Shown in pieces: positions 8,279-16,610 of a stretch of DNA of 64,000 bases (position 1 is the first letter of the stretch; each line of letters starts with the position of its first letter). The notes beneath the pieces were generated by a model. The model worked only from the letters and a program-made list of their open reading frames with translations. It was not told the origin of the DNA and made no database searches. The DNA is from Crocinitomicaceae bacterium (lineage in GTDB: Bacteria > Bacteroidota > Bacteroidia > Flavobacteriales_D > Crocinitomicaceae). Position numbers and translations under genes: made by a program. Location: positions 21,969-85,968 of the forward strand of contig JAQXCN010000037.1 in NCBI GenBank assembly GCA_029251865.1, written 5' to 3'.

Positions 8279-9886
8279 TTATTTAATGAATTTGAGAATC
8301 CCAAAGCGTTCCTTTCCTCCGAGTAAGGCATATAGTAGAAGGTTATTTGTTTCCGGATCCAACTTGAACATCTTCGGTACGACAATTGATTTTAGATCCT
8401 TTCTTGAAAACAACATGCTTCTTGACTTCATTCCAGATTCGATATCAATTTCTGTAATGGCAGCAACATTTTTTCTTCTTGATAGATTGAAAGAATAGCA
8501 GCTACCGTCAGTTTTGATGAATTTACCGTTGTCATTATAATTCTTGAGGTTATCATTAAAAATGAAGAAGAGTTTTTTTCCATTTGTAAATGAGCTGTAA
8601 GAGGAAAAAGGCCCACCATCGTTTGTAGAAATTTGGGATTTATTGATTTTTTTTTGCCATTCAAATGAGGCGTTATTGCCGATTTTGAAGGCTATGATGT
8701 CGTCATAATAGTAGTAATATATAGTAGATGTAAGTCCTGTTCTGCTATCATAGCTGCTACGTTCTGAGATATAGTATTGTTCTATAGAACCAACGATACC
8801 ACCATCGTCTAGCATGAAAATGTCTCTAATTTTATAGTTATACAATTCTTGGGCGCGCTTTTTATTTCTTTTTGATCGAAAAGTACTTTTAACATTGAAA
8901 TTCATATTGATGAAGTCTGTTCTAAAAGGGATAAAGCCCTTGAATAAAATAGAGTCCATACTCATGTCAATGCGAATAATAAAAACCCCTTCAACCTTAT
9001 GGTTTCTTCTGTTTTCTTCTGGGTCACTGTTTCCGTAAATGCCTGAGAGGGTAAAGTCTCCTTCATCGTTCGAGGACATTGAGATATCATCAATACGTTT
9101 ATTATCTAAAATTAACGAAAACTCAACGAGCTCATTATCTCTTATTTTGTAGACATGCAGAGCTTTGAAGTTGTCATAGGATTTGGTAAAAAGTTTGTCG
9201 TTAGGGCGTTTATGTTCGGTGACTCCAATAAAAAAGTCTCCATTACCGGAAATGTGGTATTCATTAATACTTGTCAAGTTTCCGTTGAGGGGGATTTTAT
9301 AATCTCCATGATGAATGTCATTTAATTGATTGTCGAGTATCACATATCCATAAGAGTCACTAATCGTTTTTCTACCTGGGATTTCCCAAATGATGCCGAT
9401 ATAATTGTTGTTTTGAGCAGTGATGATTTTAAAGTTAGCTTTTGCATTTAGCTTGGGATTGTTATAGGATGCAACCTTCACGCTTGACCCATCGGGCTTT
9501 AGGTCCTGGCTGTAGGGTTGTGCAAATAAAACGAGACTTCCATCTACTTTGTCTGAAAGAAAAATGTAAAGTTGATTGTCAATGTAGTGTGCGGTTTCAA
9601 AATTCGCAATCCCTGCGGCGGCTACTTGCTTTATTCGGGACTGATTCGTCTGTACGAGATTGTTGTGATCCACGATTCGGTATGTACCAAATGCGCGTCC
9701 ACCTGACCAACGTAACGAATAGAAAGACTTGTCTTGTTTGGGTAGTATTTCTAGTAAGGAGCCTGGGGATTTGGTCATTTCGCCCCACGCTAATTCAAAG
9801 CTATTATTCTCGTATATGTTTTGAGATAACATGCTATTATTTAGCATATTAATACATATTATAAGAATAATAGATTTATATAACAT
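8279..9886 (-). CDS. Secreted protein of unknown function
   Basis: A 535-residue protein I do not recognise. The N-terminus (MLYKSIILIICINMLNNSML then SQ) is a signal peptide without a lipobox. The mature part is rich in aromatic, Asn, Asp and Ser residues with alternating hydrophobic strands, suggesting an all-beta or beta-propeller fold. Segments such as IYIFLSDKVDG and DGGIVGSIEQYY recall WD/kelch-like blades, but no clear repeat can be aligned by eye. It has no T9SS sorting tail: it ends in GGKERFGILKFIK. It lies 2 bp after purB and 6 bp before the M1 aminopeptidase, so a role with the peptidase is possible but unproved. Confidence 0.7.
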   Translation of the reverse strand: MLYKSIILIICINMLNNSMLSQNIYENNSFELAWGEMTKSPGSLLEILPKQDKSFYSLRWSGGRAFGTYRIVDHNNLVQTNQSRIKQVAAAGIANFETAHYIDNQLYIFLSDKVDGSLVLFAQPYSQDLKPDGSSVKVASYNNPKLNAKANFKIITAQNNNYIGIIWEIPGRKTISDSYGYVILDNQLNDIHHGDYKIPLNGNLTSINEYHISGNGDFFIGVTEHKRPNDKLFTKSYDNFKALHVYKIRDNELVEFSLILDNKRIDDISMSSNDEGDFTLSGIYGNSDPEENRRNHKVEGVFIIRIDMSMDSILFKGFIPFRTDFINMNFNVKSTFRSKRNKKRAQELYNYKIRDIFMLDDGGIVGSIEQYYISERSSYDSRTGLTSTIYYYYYDDIIAFKIGNNASFEWQKKINKSQISTNDGGPFSSYSSFTNGKKLFFIFNDNLKNYNDNGKFIKTDGSCYSFNLSRRKNVAAITEIDIESGMKSRSMLFSRKDLKSIVVPKMFKLDPETNNLLLYALLGGKERFGILKFIK

Positions 9887-9888
9887 AT

Positions 9889-11247
9889 TTACTTACCTAC
9901 CAATTGTATACCAAGATACGTCGTAGGTTCAATTCTTTTTAATTCTTCTTTTAATTCCTGAGATACTTCAAGTGTATCAATGAATGCGTGGACAGAAGAT
10001 TTGGTTACCTTGTCATGGGTTCGTGTAAGGCCTTTGAGTGCCTCATAAGGTTTTTCAAAACCTTCACGTCTAAGTACGGTTTGAATAGCTTCAGCCACGA
10101 CAGCCCAATTGTTTTCTAGCTCCAAAGCAATTGCTTGTTCATTTAATACAAGTTTCCCTAATCCCTTAAGCGTTGATTGAAAGGCGATTATAGAGTGGGC
10201 TAAGGGAACACCAATTGTTCTTAGGACTGTAGAATCTGTTAAATCTCTTTGAAGTCTTGAAAGTGGGAGTTTTGCAGCCAAATGTTCATACAGCGCATTC
10301 GCAATACCGAGGTTACCTTCAGAGTTTTCAAAATCAATCGGATTAACTTTATGCGGCATAGCAGAAGATCCAATTTCACCTGCTTTCAGCTTTTGCTTAA
10401 AATAGTCCATTGAAACATAGGTCCATATATCACGGTCCATATCAATCAGTATGGTGTTGATGCGCTTTAACGCGTCAAACAAGCCTGCTGTGTGGTCGTA
10501 ATGTTCAATTTGTGTTGTGGTTTGACTTCTGTGTACGCCCAGAACAGTGTTAACGAAGTGATTTGAAAAGTTAACCCAGTCAATACTAGGATAGGCAACA
10601 TGATGTGCATTGAAATTACCTGTTGCGCCTCCAAATTTTGCCGAGAATGGTACGGCAGTTAAGGTGTTTCTTTGTATCTCAAGTCGTTCACGAAAAACTT
10701 TAAATTCTTTACCTAGTCTTGTTGGCGAAGCAGCTTGACCATGGGTTCTAGCTAACATGGGAATATCTTTCCAATCGTTTTCGAGCACTTGAATTGAAGC
10801 AATTAACTCGTCCAGTAAAGGTAAGTAGACCGCTTGAATGCCTTTCTTCAAAGAGAGCGGAACAGCCGTGTTATTTATGTCTTGCGACGTAAGGCCAAAG
10901 TGAATAAATTCGAGATATTGCTCAAGACCCAATTCCGACATCTTCGCCTTCAAAAAGTATTCCACGGCCTTCACATCATGATTCGTTGTTTTCTCAGTTT
11001 CCTTGATCCAAAGGGCATCAGTCTCTGAAAAGTTGCGGTATAAATCACGCAATGGTTCGGCTTTCGCTTTGGGAAAATCTTTTAGAGAAGGAAGAGGTAT
11101 TTCAGTCAATGCAAGAAAGTACTCAACCTCAACAAGAACTCTATAGCGAATCAGGCCGTATTCTGAAAAATACGCCTGAAGTGCTTTGGTTTTTGAATGG
11201 TATCTTCCATCCACTGGAGATATTGCCGTTAAAGGAGTGTTGTTCAT
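9889..11247 (-). CDS. purB: Adenylosuccinate lyase
   Basis: A 452-residue fumarase-superfamily lyase that splits SAICAR to AICAR and adenylosuccinate to AMP, both releasing fumarate, in purine synthesis. The superfamily signature SSAMPHKVNPIDFENSEGN is present at about residues 289-307, with TSQDINNTA (about 109-117) and ARTHGQAASPTRLGKE (about 158-173). The frame is open upstream to 11313, but the ATG at 11247 gives the family-typical opening MNNTPLTAISPVDGRY, so I start there. The 66-nt extension has no homology-like features. It is first in a minus-strand row with the secreted protein and M1 peptidase. The other purine genes here (purE, purL) are elsewhere. Confidence 0.97.
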   Translation of the reverse strand: MNNTPLTAISPVDGRYHSKTKALQAYFSEYGLIRYRVLVEVEYFLALTEIPLPSLKDFPKAKAEPLRDLYRNFSETDALWIKETEKTTNHDVKAVEYFLKAKMSELGLEQYLEFIHFGLTSQDINNTAVPLSLKKGIQAVYLPLLDELIASIQVLENDWKDIPMLARTHGQAASPTRLGKEFKVFRERLEIQRNTLTAVPFSAKFGGATGNFNAHHVAYPSIDWVNFSNHFVNTVLGVHRSQTTTQIEHYDHTAGLFDALKRINTILIDMDRDIWTYVSMDYFKQKLKAGEIGSSAMPHKVNPIDFENSEGNLGIANALYEHLAAKLPLSRLQRDLTDSTVLRTIGVPLAHSIIAFQSTLKGLGKLVLNEQAIALELENNWAVVAEAIQTVLRREGFEKPYEALKGLTRTHDKVTKSSVHAFIDTLEVSQELKEELKRIEPTTYLGIQLVGK

Positions 11248-11362
11248 AGGATTGTAAAAAACAAAGATAATGCTTCCTATTGTATTTTGGGAATGTTTCT
11301 TGCGCTTAAACAAAACTTAATTCGGGTGGTTTTATGACAAATGGTTTCGGTAAATTTGAAGT

Positions 11363-12388
11363 ATGACTTTTTCTAAACGTTTTATTCGTTTCAACTGGAT
11401 AGTTTTAATACTCATCTACCTTGTGGTGATTGCAGGTAGTTTTGTTAGAATTACGGGGAGTGGAATGGGATGTCCAGATTGGCCTAAATGCTTCGGAGAG
11501 TGGATTCCTCCCACTAATGCCGAGGCGCTTCCTGATAATTATCGCGAAGCTTACCTTGAAAAAAGAACCAAGAAGGTTGATAAGTTTACAAGATTGCTGA
11601 AAACAATTGGAATGGAAAAAACTTCTAATGTTTTGCAAAATGATCCTTCTGTTTATGAAGAAGAGCCTTTTAACGCCCAAAAAACATGGATTGAGTATGT
11701 GAATCGTTTATTTGGTTTTCTTGCGGGAAATGCAATGTTATTGGTATTCTTATGGATGTTATTTGCCTACAGAAAATCAAAACTTTTGTGGGTAAGTGCG
11801 CTCAATCTTGTTTTAATGGCATTTCAAGCTTGGTTTGGTTCAATTGTAGTGGCGACGAACCTTGTCCCTTGGACGATTACCATACATATGTTCATGGCGC
11901 TTTTGATAATCGGTATCCAAATTTACTTTACCATTGTTGCTTCCGGAAAGGAGCTCGTTTTTCAAAGGTTTAGTATTCCAAATTGGATGCTTGTAATGTT
12001 ATGGATAGTTTTTGTGATTACCTTTTACCAAATGTTTCTCGGTACTCAGGTTCGGGAAGGTATTGATCTATTGATTAAAAAAGGAGTTGGTCAAGAGGCA
12101 TGGACAGAAGGTGTTGGGCTTCCGTTTTACATCCATCGCAGCTTTTCATGGCTTGTTTTGGTTTTACTTTGCGTAATCTTTTGGTTCAATGAAAAAGGAC
12201 AGCGTCTAGGTGCTATTCGCCTTTCATTCGTTGTGCTAGCAATGGAGTTGTTCTCAGGTGTATTGTTGGCTCACGTTGATATGCCTGGGCTCGTTAGAAC
12301 GGCGCATTTGTTATTTGCTTCAGTGCTCTTCGGCGTATTGTGTTGGTTTTTGTTTCAAGCGAAGGCCAAAAAAGCTCAAGTACCTTAA
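11363..12388 (+). CDS. ctaA: Heme A synthase (CtaA/COX15 family)
   Basis: A 341-residue polytopic membrane enzyme that oxidises the C8 methyl of heme O to give heme A for cytochrome c oxidase. The first TM segment is followed by the family motif FVRITGSGMGCPDWPKCFGEW (about residues 28-48), the usual first periplasmic-loop region. Further TM segments lie at about 116-135, 140-160, 170-190, 205-225, 255-270, 280-300 and 305-325, making about eight. Conserved histidines appear in TITIHMFMA, PFYIHRSFSWLV and VRTAHLLFA. TAAATTTG at 11351-11358 resembles a -7 element but is only 4 nt from the ATG, so the transcript would be nearly leaderless. No other oxidase genes are in the window. Confidence 0.95.
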   Translation: MTFSKRFIRFNWIVLILIYLVVIAGSFVRITGSGMGCPDWPKCFGEWIPPTNAEALPDNYREAYLEKRTKKVDKFTRLLKTIGMEKTSNVLQNDPSVYEEEPFNAQKTWIEYVNRLFGFLAGNAMLLVFLWMLFAYRKSKLLWVSALNLVLMAFQAWFGSIVVATNLVPWTITIHMFMALLIIGIQIYFTIVASGKELVFQRFSIPNWMLVMLWIVFVITFYQMFLGTQVREGIDLLIKKGVGQEAWTEGVGLPFYIHRSFSWLVLVLLCVIFWFNEKGQRLGAIRLSFVVLAMELFSGVLLAHVDMPGLVRTAHLLFASVLFGVLCWFLFQAKAKKAQVP

Positions 12389-12405
12389 ATTTTAATTCAT
12401 GAATT

Positions 12406-12711
12406 ATGAAAAAAGTATATCTCATTTTGTGTATTCTCGGAATCGTTTTGCCTTATTACCATCTAATTAATTTTCTGATTGAGAACAAGGGAAGTATGGA
12501 TGGTTTCTTTGCCCAGCTCTTTGCGACGCATCCTATGGCTATGATTTCAATGGATATTACCGTTGCAGCGAGTGCTTTTTCAGTCTTTCTCATTCACAAA
12601 TGGAGAACTAAGAAGTTAAATATCGCTAAGTATATCGTCTGTTTATTCATGGTAGGATTTTCTCTTGCATTACCGTTGTATTTGTACGACAATTTCGGAA
12701 AAGAAGATTAG
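12406..12711 (+). CDS. DUF2834 small membrane protein
   Basis: A 101-residue integral membrane protein with three hydrophobic segments (about residues 4-26, 41-60 and 73-94). The pattern ILGIVLPYYHLINFLIENKG and the MISMDITVAASAFSVFLI segment match DUF2834, a family of small bacterial membrane proteins with no known function. It begins 17 bp after the heme A synthase stop and may be read from the same promoter. Codon use and composition resemble its neighbours. Confidence 0.85.
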   Translation: MKKVYLILCILGIVLPYYHLINFLIENKGSMDGFFAQLFATHPMAMISMDITVAASAFSVFLIHKWRTKKLNIAKYIVCLFMVGFSLALPLYLYDNFGKED

Positions 12712-12730
12712 TATTAAATGAATATTTTAT

Positions 12731-12738
12731 TATTTTTG
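12731..12738 (+). promoter_or_regulatory. Putative -7 promoter element of the tRNA gene
   Basis: TATTTTTG fits TAnnTTTG and ends 25 nt before the tRNA 5' end, a plausible distance for a short processed leader. No clear -33 TTG is seen. Confidence 0.4.
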
Positions 12739-12763
12739 CACCCTTGATGATGGTTTTCCATCG

Positions 12764-12837
12764 GGTCCTATAGCTCAGTTGGTTAGAGCACCTGACTCAT
12801 AATCAGGGGGTCCAAGGTTCGAGCCCTTGTGGGACCA
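12764..12837 (+). tRNA. tRNA with anticodon CAT (Ile2 or elongator Met)
   Basis: A 74-nt cloverleaf. The acceptor stem GGTCCTA pairs with TGGGACC (one G-U), the discriminator is A and CCA is not encoded. The D-arm contains AGCTCAGTTGGTTAGAGC, the anticodon stem CCTGA/TCAGG encloses CTCATAA, and the T-arm is CAAGG-TTCGAGC-CCTTG. The CAT anticodon may be read as Met, or as Ile (AUA) after lysidine modification by TilS. C4-G69 and C5-G68 pairs occur, as in the E. coli tRNA-Ile2 acceptor stem, so I lean towards Ile2. It is not an initiator tRNA, since the first acceptor pair is a matched G-C and the anticodon stem lacks three G-C pairs. Confidence 0.95.
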
Positions 12838-12842
12838 CTCCT

Positions 12843-12890
12843 AAAACCCTTTACTAGGAATAGTTCAGGGTTTTTTCTTTTTCTTTTTTT
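12843..12890 (+). terminator. Intrinsic terminator after the tRNA
   Basis: AAAACCCT (12843-12850) pairs with AGGGTTTT (12867-12874) and is followed by a T-rich run to 12890. It starts 6 nt after the tRNA. Nothing further is recognised between here and the subtilase start at 13042. Confidence 0.7.
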
Positions 12891-13041
12891 GAATCATGTA
12901 AAGCTTTATAAGGACATGTGTAATGTGTATATTTTGAATTAGTAATAACACATTTATCAAAGAGATTAGTTTTAAATTGACTCCTTGTTTTTTTGTCTAA
13001 GTCAAAGATTTTCAGGATTTTTAGGTCTAAATTTTTCCTAA

Positions 13042-16000
13042 ATGAAACACTTTTTCCTTAGCCTCGCGCTTTCTTCTATTGCATTCCTTTCCTATGCTCA
13101 AACCGCATTTTCAGATTACCAAGACGGTAAGGTGATTTTTGAGATACCTTCTTCCATGAAAATGTTTAAAACATTTCAGGGTGTTCTTGAAGGTAAAGAC
13201 AACCCCTTTTTAGGTTCTAATTTTACAGAATTTGGAATCTTTGAGGTGGTTCAACTCCATCCAAATATAAAGGATGAAAAATTGTTACGCACTTATGAAA
13301 TTCGATTTTCGGAATTTTATAAAGTAAATGAACTCCTTTTAAAAGTCAAGGAAACTATTGATGTAGTGTATGTTGAGAAAAAAGAACTTCATAAGACTTT
13401 TTTAACCCCTAATGATACTTACTTTACAAATTCATTCAACAATGGTATGTGGTGTTTGTATCAAGTGAATGCGCCTCAAGCGTGGGATATCTCCACCGGA
13501 GATGCGAATATCGTTGTAGCGGTAACTGACAACGCTATACAAGTTAATCATCCAGATTTGGTGAATAAAATTGTGCCAGGAAGAGATGTAGTCGATAATG
13601 ATAATGATCCTTCTCCTTGTGGTGGTAATGATGGATTCCATGGTTCTCATGTCTCGGGGACTGTTGGTGCAGAAACCAATAACAATCTGGGTGTTGCCTC
13701 TTTGGGTTATAACATAAGCGTAATGCCAATAAAAATTGGAAATTGTTCCACAGGTGCTCTTACAGGAGGTTACGATGGGATTATTTGGGCTGCTGATAAC
13801 GGAGCTGACGCCATAAATATGTCTTGGGGTGGTGGCGGAGTATCTACCTACGGGCAAAATGTTTGTAATTATGCATGGAATGCAGGTGTTATACTTATAG
13901 CAGCGGCAGGAAATGACAATACCAACCAACAGTTTTATCCGGCAGCGTATGAAAATGTGGTAAGTGTAGCTGCGACAACAAACGGTGATGCAAAATCTAG
14001 TTTCTCACAATATGGAACATGGATTGATGTTGCTGCGCCAGGTTCTCAAATATTGAGTACAAACGAAGGGACATCCTATCAAATGTCACAAGGAACATCT
14101 ATGGCTTCGCCAATGGTAGCTAGCCTTGTTGGATTAATGTTATCTCATGCACCTTCAGCAACGCCGCAGGATATTATAGATTGTCTGCTATCTTCAGCTG
14201 ATAATATTGATGCTGCAAATGGAAATTATCTAGGACAGTTGGGTTCAGGAAGAATAAATGCCGAAGAAGCCCTTATTTGTTTAAGTGCCTTTACCTATAG
14301 TCTTGACGCCGGAATAACGGGGATTTTGAATCCTGAAGGGTCGCTTTGTACTGCTACGGTCAACCCTGAGTTTGAGCTTCGTAATTATGGTTCGCAAACT
14401 CTTAATTCAGTAACCTTGACCTATCAATATGATGGCGGTGCTTCACAAACCATTAATTGGACAGGTAGTTTATCTCAAGGTGGTACGGAAATCATACAGC
14501 TTCCTGCACAAACGTTAGGCACTGGACCACACACACTTACCGTATCCTGTACAAGTCCAAACGGAGGTTCTGACCAAAATGCTTCAAATAATTCACAATC
14601 TTCAGCATTTAATATTATTCCATCTGGTCAGATTGTTACTGTTGAAATAGTTACCGATTGCTGGGGTTCTGAAACACAATGGACAATAACAGATCCTGCC
14701 TCATCTGAGGTTGTAGCCAATGGAGGTCCTTACACTGATATTACAGGAGGTGAAGTATACCAAAGCGAGGTTTGTTTGGCGGCAGGATGCTATGAATTTA
14801 CGATAACGGATGCTTATGGAGATGGTATGTATGGAAGTCAATATGGCTCTTGTTCTGTTGATGGAACATACAATCTTTCACAGTCAAATGGAACAGTTGT
14901 AGCCTCCATCCTTGCGGCGAACTCTGACTTTGGAGATGAGGAGGTAAATCCATTTTGCGTGGTTTCTAATTTAGGTTATGATATTGGAGTGAGTGATATT
15001 AGTTATCCTAAAGGCACAATCTGTAATCCTTCTGTTGAGGCGCAAGTTGAAGTGTTCAACTACGGCGCATCTGCTCTGTCGTCTTTTGATATTTCTTATG
15101 ATTTTGGTCTTGGTATCGATGTAATCAACTATCAAGGCTCACTGGCGCCAGGTACCTCAGTGATTGTTTTACTTCCCGTGGTTAATGTTGCGGGAGGAGC
15201 AAATTCCTTAGAGGTGACAGTTTCTAATCCGGATGGTAATACTGATGAAAATGGGATTAATGACCTGATGTCTACTTCGTTTTATGTTTATGACAGCTAT
15301 CAAGGTCTACCTTTTACTGAAAACTTTGAAAGTAATAGTTTTGTAACCAATGACTGGTACTTGACAAATAGTGACAACGACATCACCTGGGAAATCGTTA
15401 CTGTAGATGGAACTACCCCAGGAAATAAAGCCGCAAAAATAGATTTCTTTAATTATTCTAATGGTGGTGAACGTGACGGATTCCAAACTGCACCTTTTGA
15501 TTTTGGGGCTTACACAAATATTCAAATGACTTTCGAGCATGCCTTTAGAAGGTATAATCAAGAGTCGAGAGATTCTTTGGCAATAATGATCTCTACCGAC
15601 TGTGGTGAAAGTTTTTCATACCTAGGAAGTTATGCAGAGGATGGGACAGGATCTTTTGCTACAGCATATACATCTGATGTTGAGTTTGTTCCCGCGACAG
15701 GCGATTGGTGTATGGGTGAAGTTGGTTCAGATTGTTTAACCATTGATTTGAATGCCTATTCTGGGATGGCGGGTGTAATTATCAGATTTGAATCCGTTAA
15801 TAATGGTATTGCGGGTAACAATTTGTTTATCGACAATATTAATATTTCGGGAGACCAGACATCGAGTCCTCCGACTGCTAACTTTAATGGGGCTGCTACT
15901 TTGTGCCTCGGAGATCTTATTCAATTTGACAATAATTCTTTAGGAGCGACATCACAAACATGGGACTTCGGAGATGGGAATTCAAGTTCTGCTATGAATC

Positions 16001-16581
16001 CGACACACGAATATACAAGTGCTGGTAACTTTACGGTTCAACTCACAGTAACTAATAACTTTGGAACGGACACCTATTCTCAAAATGTCTCAGTAAGTGA
16101 GATACCTACAGTGGAAATCACCTCTCCTTTTAGTAACGTGTGCAATACAGCAGGTGGATTTAGTTTGAGTGCAACCCCATTGGGTGGTTCCTTCTCAGGG
16201 CCTGGGGTGAGTGGCTCTACTTTTACGCCCTCTAATGCAGGCGTTGGTTCGCATGTAGTAAGCTATTCTTACACAAATGGTAGTGGTTGTAGTGCATCTT
16301 CATCACTAACAATTGTTGTTGATAACTGTGCAAATTTAATGCAACCTGAACTTGAAGCGATTGTGCTTTATCCAAACCCTAATAAGGGTAGCTTTACCGT
16401 CGATGGCCTTCCTGAAACAGGAAGTATATTTGTATATACGGTCGAAGGAAAACTTGTTACTTATCATCGAATTGAGGGTCAGACGCAAATCATAAATCTG
16501 AGCAGGCCGATACCTGGCATATATAGAGTTCAGATTCAAACCCCTCAGGGTGATAGGATTTTTAAAATGATTATATCGTAA
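13042..16581 (+). CDS. T9SS-secreted subtilisin-like serine protease with CARDB and PKD domains
   Basis: A 1179-residue multidomain exoprotein with a signal peptide of ~19 residues (ends SYAQ). The S8 peptidase domain spans about residues 150-415: catalytic Asp163 in AVTDNAIQVNHPD, His200 in FHGSHVSGT and Ser353 in GTSMASPM. Asn in AAAGNDN is the oxyanion-hole region. Next come two CARDB-like beta-domains (about 425-525 and 645-740), a jelly-roll/MAM-like region (about 755-935), and a PKD domain (about 945-1015, with WDFGDGNSS). The last ~70 residues are a T9SS type A sorting domain (LYPNPNKGSFTVDGL ... GIYRVQI). It likely digests extracellular protein. It ends at a terminator shared with the convergent gene. 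Confidence 0.96.
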   Translation: MKHFFLSLALSSIAFLSYAQTAFSDYQDGKVIFEIPSSMKMFKTFQGVLEGKDNPFLGSNFTEFGIFEVVQLHPNIKDEKLLRTYEIRFSEFYKVNELLLKVKETIDVVYVEKKELHKTFLTPNDTYFTNSFNNGMWCLYQVNAPQAWDISTGDANIVVAVTDNAIQVNHPDLVNKIVPGRDVVDNDNDPSPCGGNDGFHGSHVSGTVGAETNNNLGVASLGYNISVMPIKIGNCSTGALTGGYDGIIWAADNGADAINMSWGGGGVSTYGQNVCNYAWNAGVILIAAAGNDNTNQQFYPAAYENVVSVAATTNGDAKSSFSQYGTWIDVAAPGSQILSTNEGTSYQMSQGTSMASPMVASLVGLMLSHAPSATPQDIIDCLLSSADNIDAANGNYLGQLGSGRINAEEALICLSAFTYSLDAGITGILNPEGSLCTATVNPEFELRNYGSQTLNSVTLTYQYDGGASQTINWTGSLSQGGTEIIQLPAQTLGTGPHTLTVSCTSPNGGSDQNASNNSQSSAFNIIPSGQIVTVEIVTDCWGSETQWTITDPASSEVVANGGPYTDITGGEVYQSEVCLAAGCYEFTITDAYGDGMYGSQYGSCSVDGTYNLSQSNGTVVASILAANSDFGDEEVNPFCVVSNLGYDIGVSDISYPKGTICNPSVEAQVEVFNYGASALSSFDISYDFGLGIDVINYQGSLAPGTSVIVLLPVVNVAGGANSLEVTVSNPDGNTDENGINDLMSTSFYVYDSYQGLPFTENFESNSFVTNDWYLTNSDNDITWEIVTVDGTTPGNKAAKIDFFNYSNGGERDGFQTAPFDFGAYTNIQMTFEHAFRRYNQESRDSLAIMISTDCGESFSYLGSYAEDGTGSFATAYTSDVEFVPATGDWCMGEVGSDCLTIDLNAYSGMAGVIIRFESVNNGIAGNNLFIDNINISGDQTSSPPTANFNGAATLCLGDLIQFDNNSLGATSQTWDFGDGNSSSAMNPTHEYTSAGNFTVQLTVTNNFGTDTYSQNVSVSEIPTVEITSPFSNVCNTAGGFSLSATPLGGSFSGPGVSGSTFTPSNAGVGSHVVSYSYTNGSGCSASSSLTIVVDNCANLMQPELEAIVLYPNPNKGSFTVDGLPETGSIFVYTVEGKLVTYHRIEGQTQIINLSRPIPGIYRVQIQTPQGDRIFKMIIS

Positions 16582-16588
16582 TTAAGAA

Positions 16589-16610
16589 AAGAGGCTCAGG
16601 CCTCTTTTTT
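16589..16610. terminator. Intrinsic terminator between convergent secreted-protein genes
   Basis: AAGAGGC (16589-16595), loop TCAG, GCCTCTT (16600-16606), then a run of T to 16610. It lies 8 nt past the subtilase stop and touches the stop codon of the minus-strand gene. It has a T-tract in the plus direction. Confidence 0.8.

Noticed and set aside
9442..9852. 136-residue plus-strand ORF
   Set aside because: It is a shadow of the secreted-protein gene on the minus strand; its Cys/Arg-rich composition is unlike neighbouring real proteins.
11248..11313. N-terminal extension of PurB
   Set aside because: The family opening begins at ATG 11247; the extra 22 residues are basic then hydrophobic and out of keeping with a cytosolic lyase.
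11351..11358. TAAATTTG as the promoter of the heme A synthase gene
   Set aside because: It is only 4 nt from the ATG and has no -33 element; chance occurrence is likely in AT-rich sequence.
13432..13929. 165-residue minus-strand ORF in the subtilase gene
   Set aside because: Antisense to the peptidase core with its catalytic motifs; no protein-like motif on the other strand.
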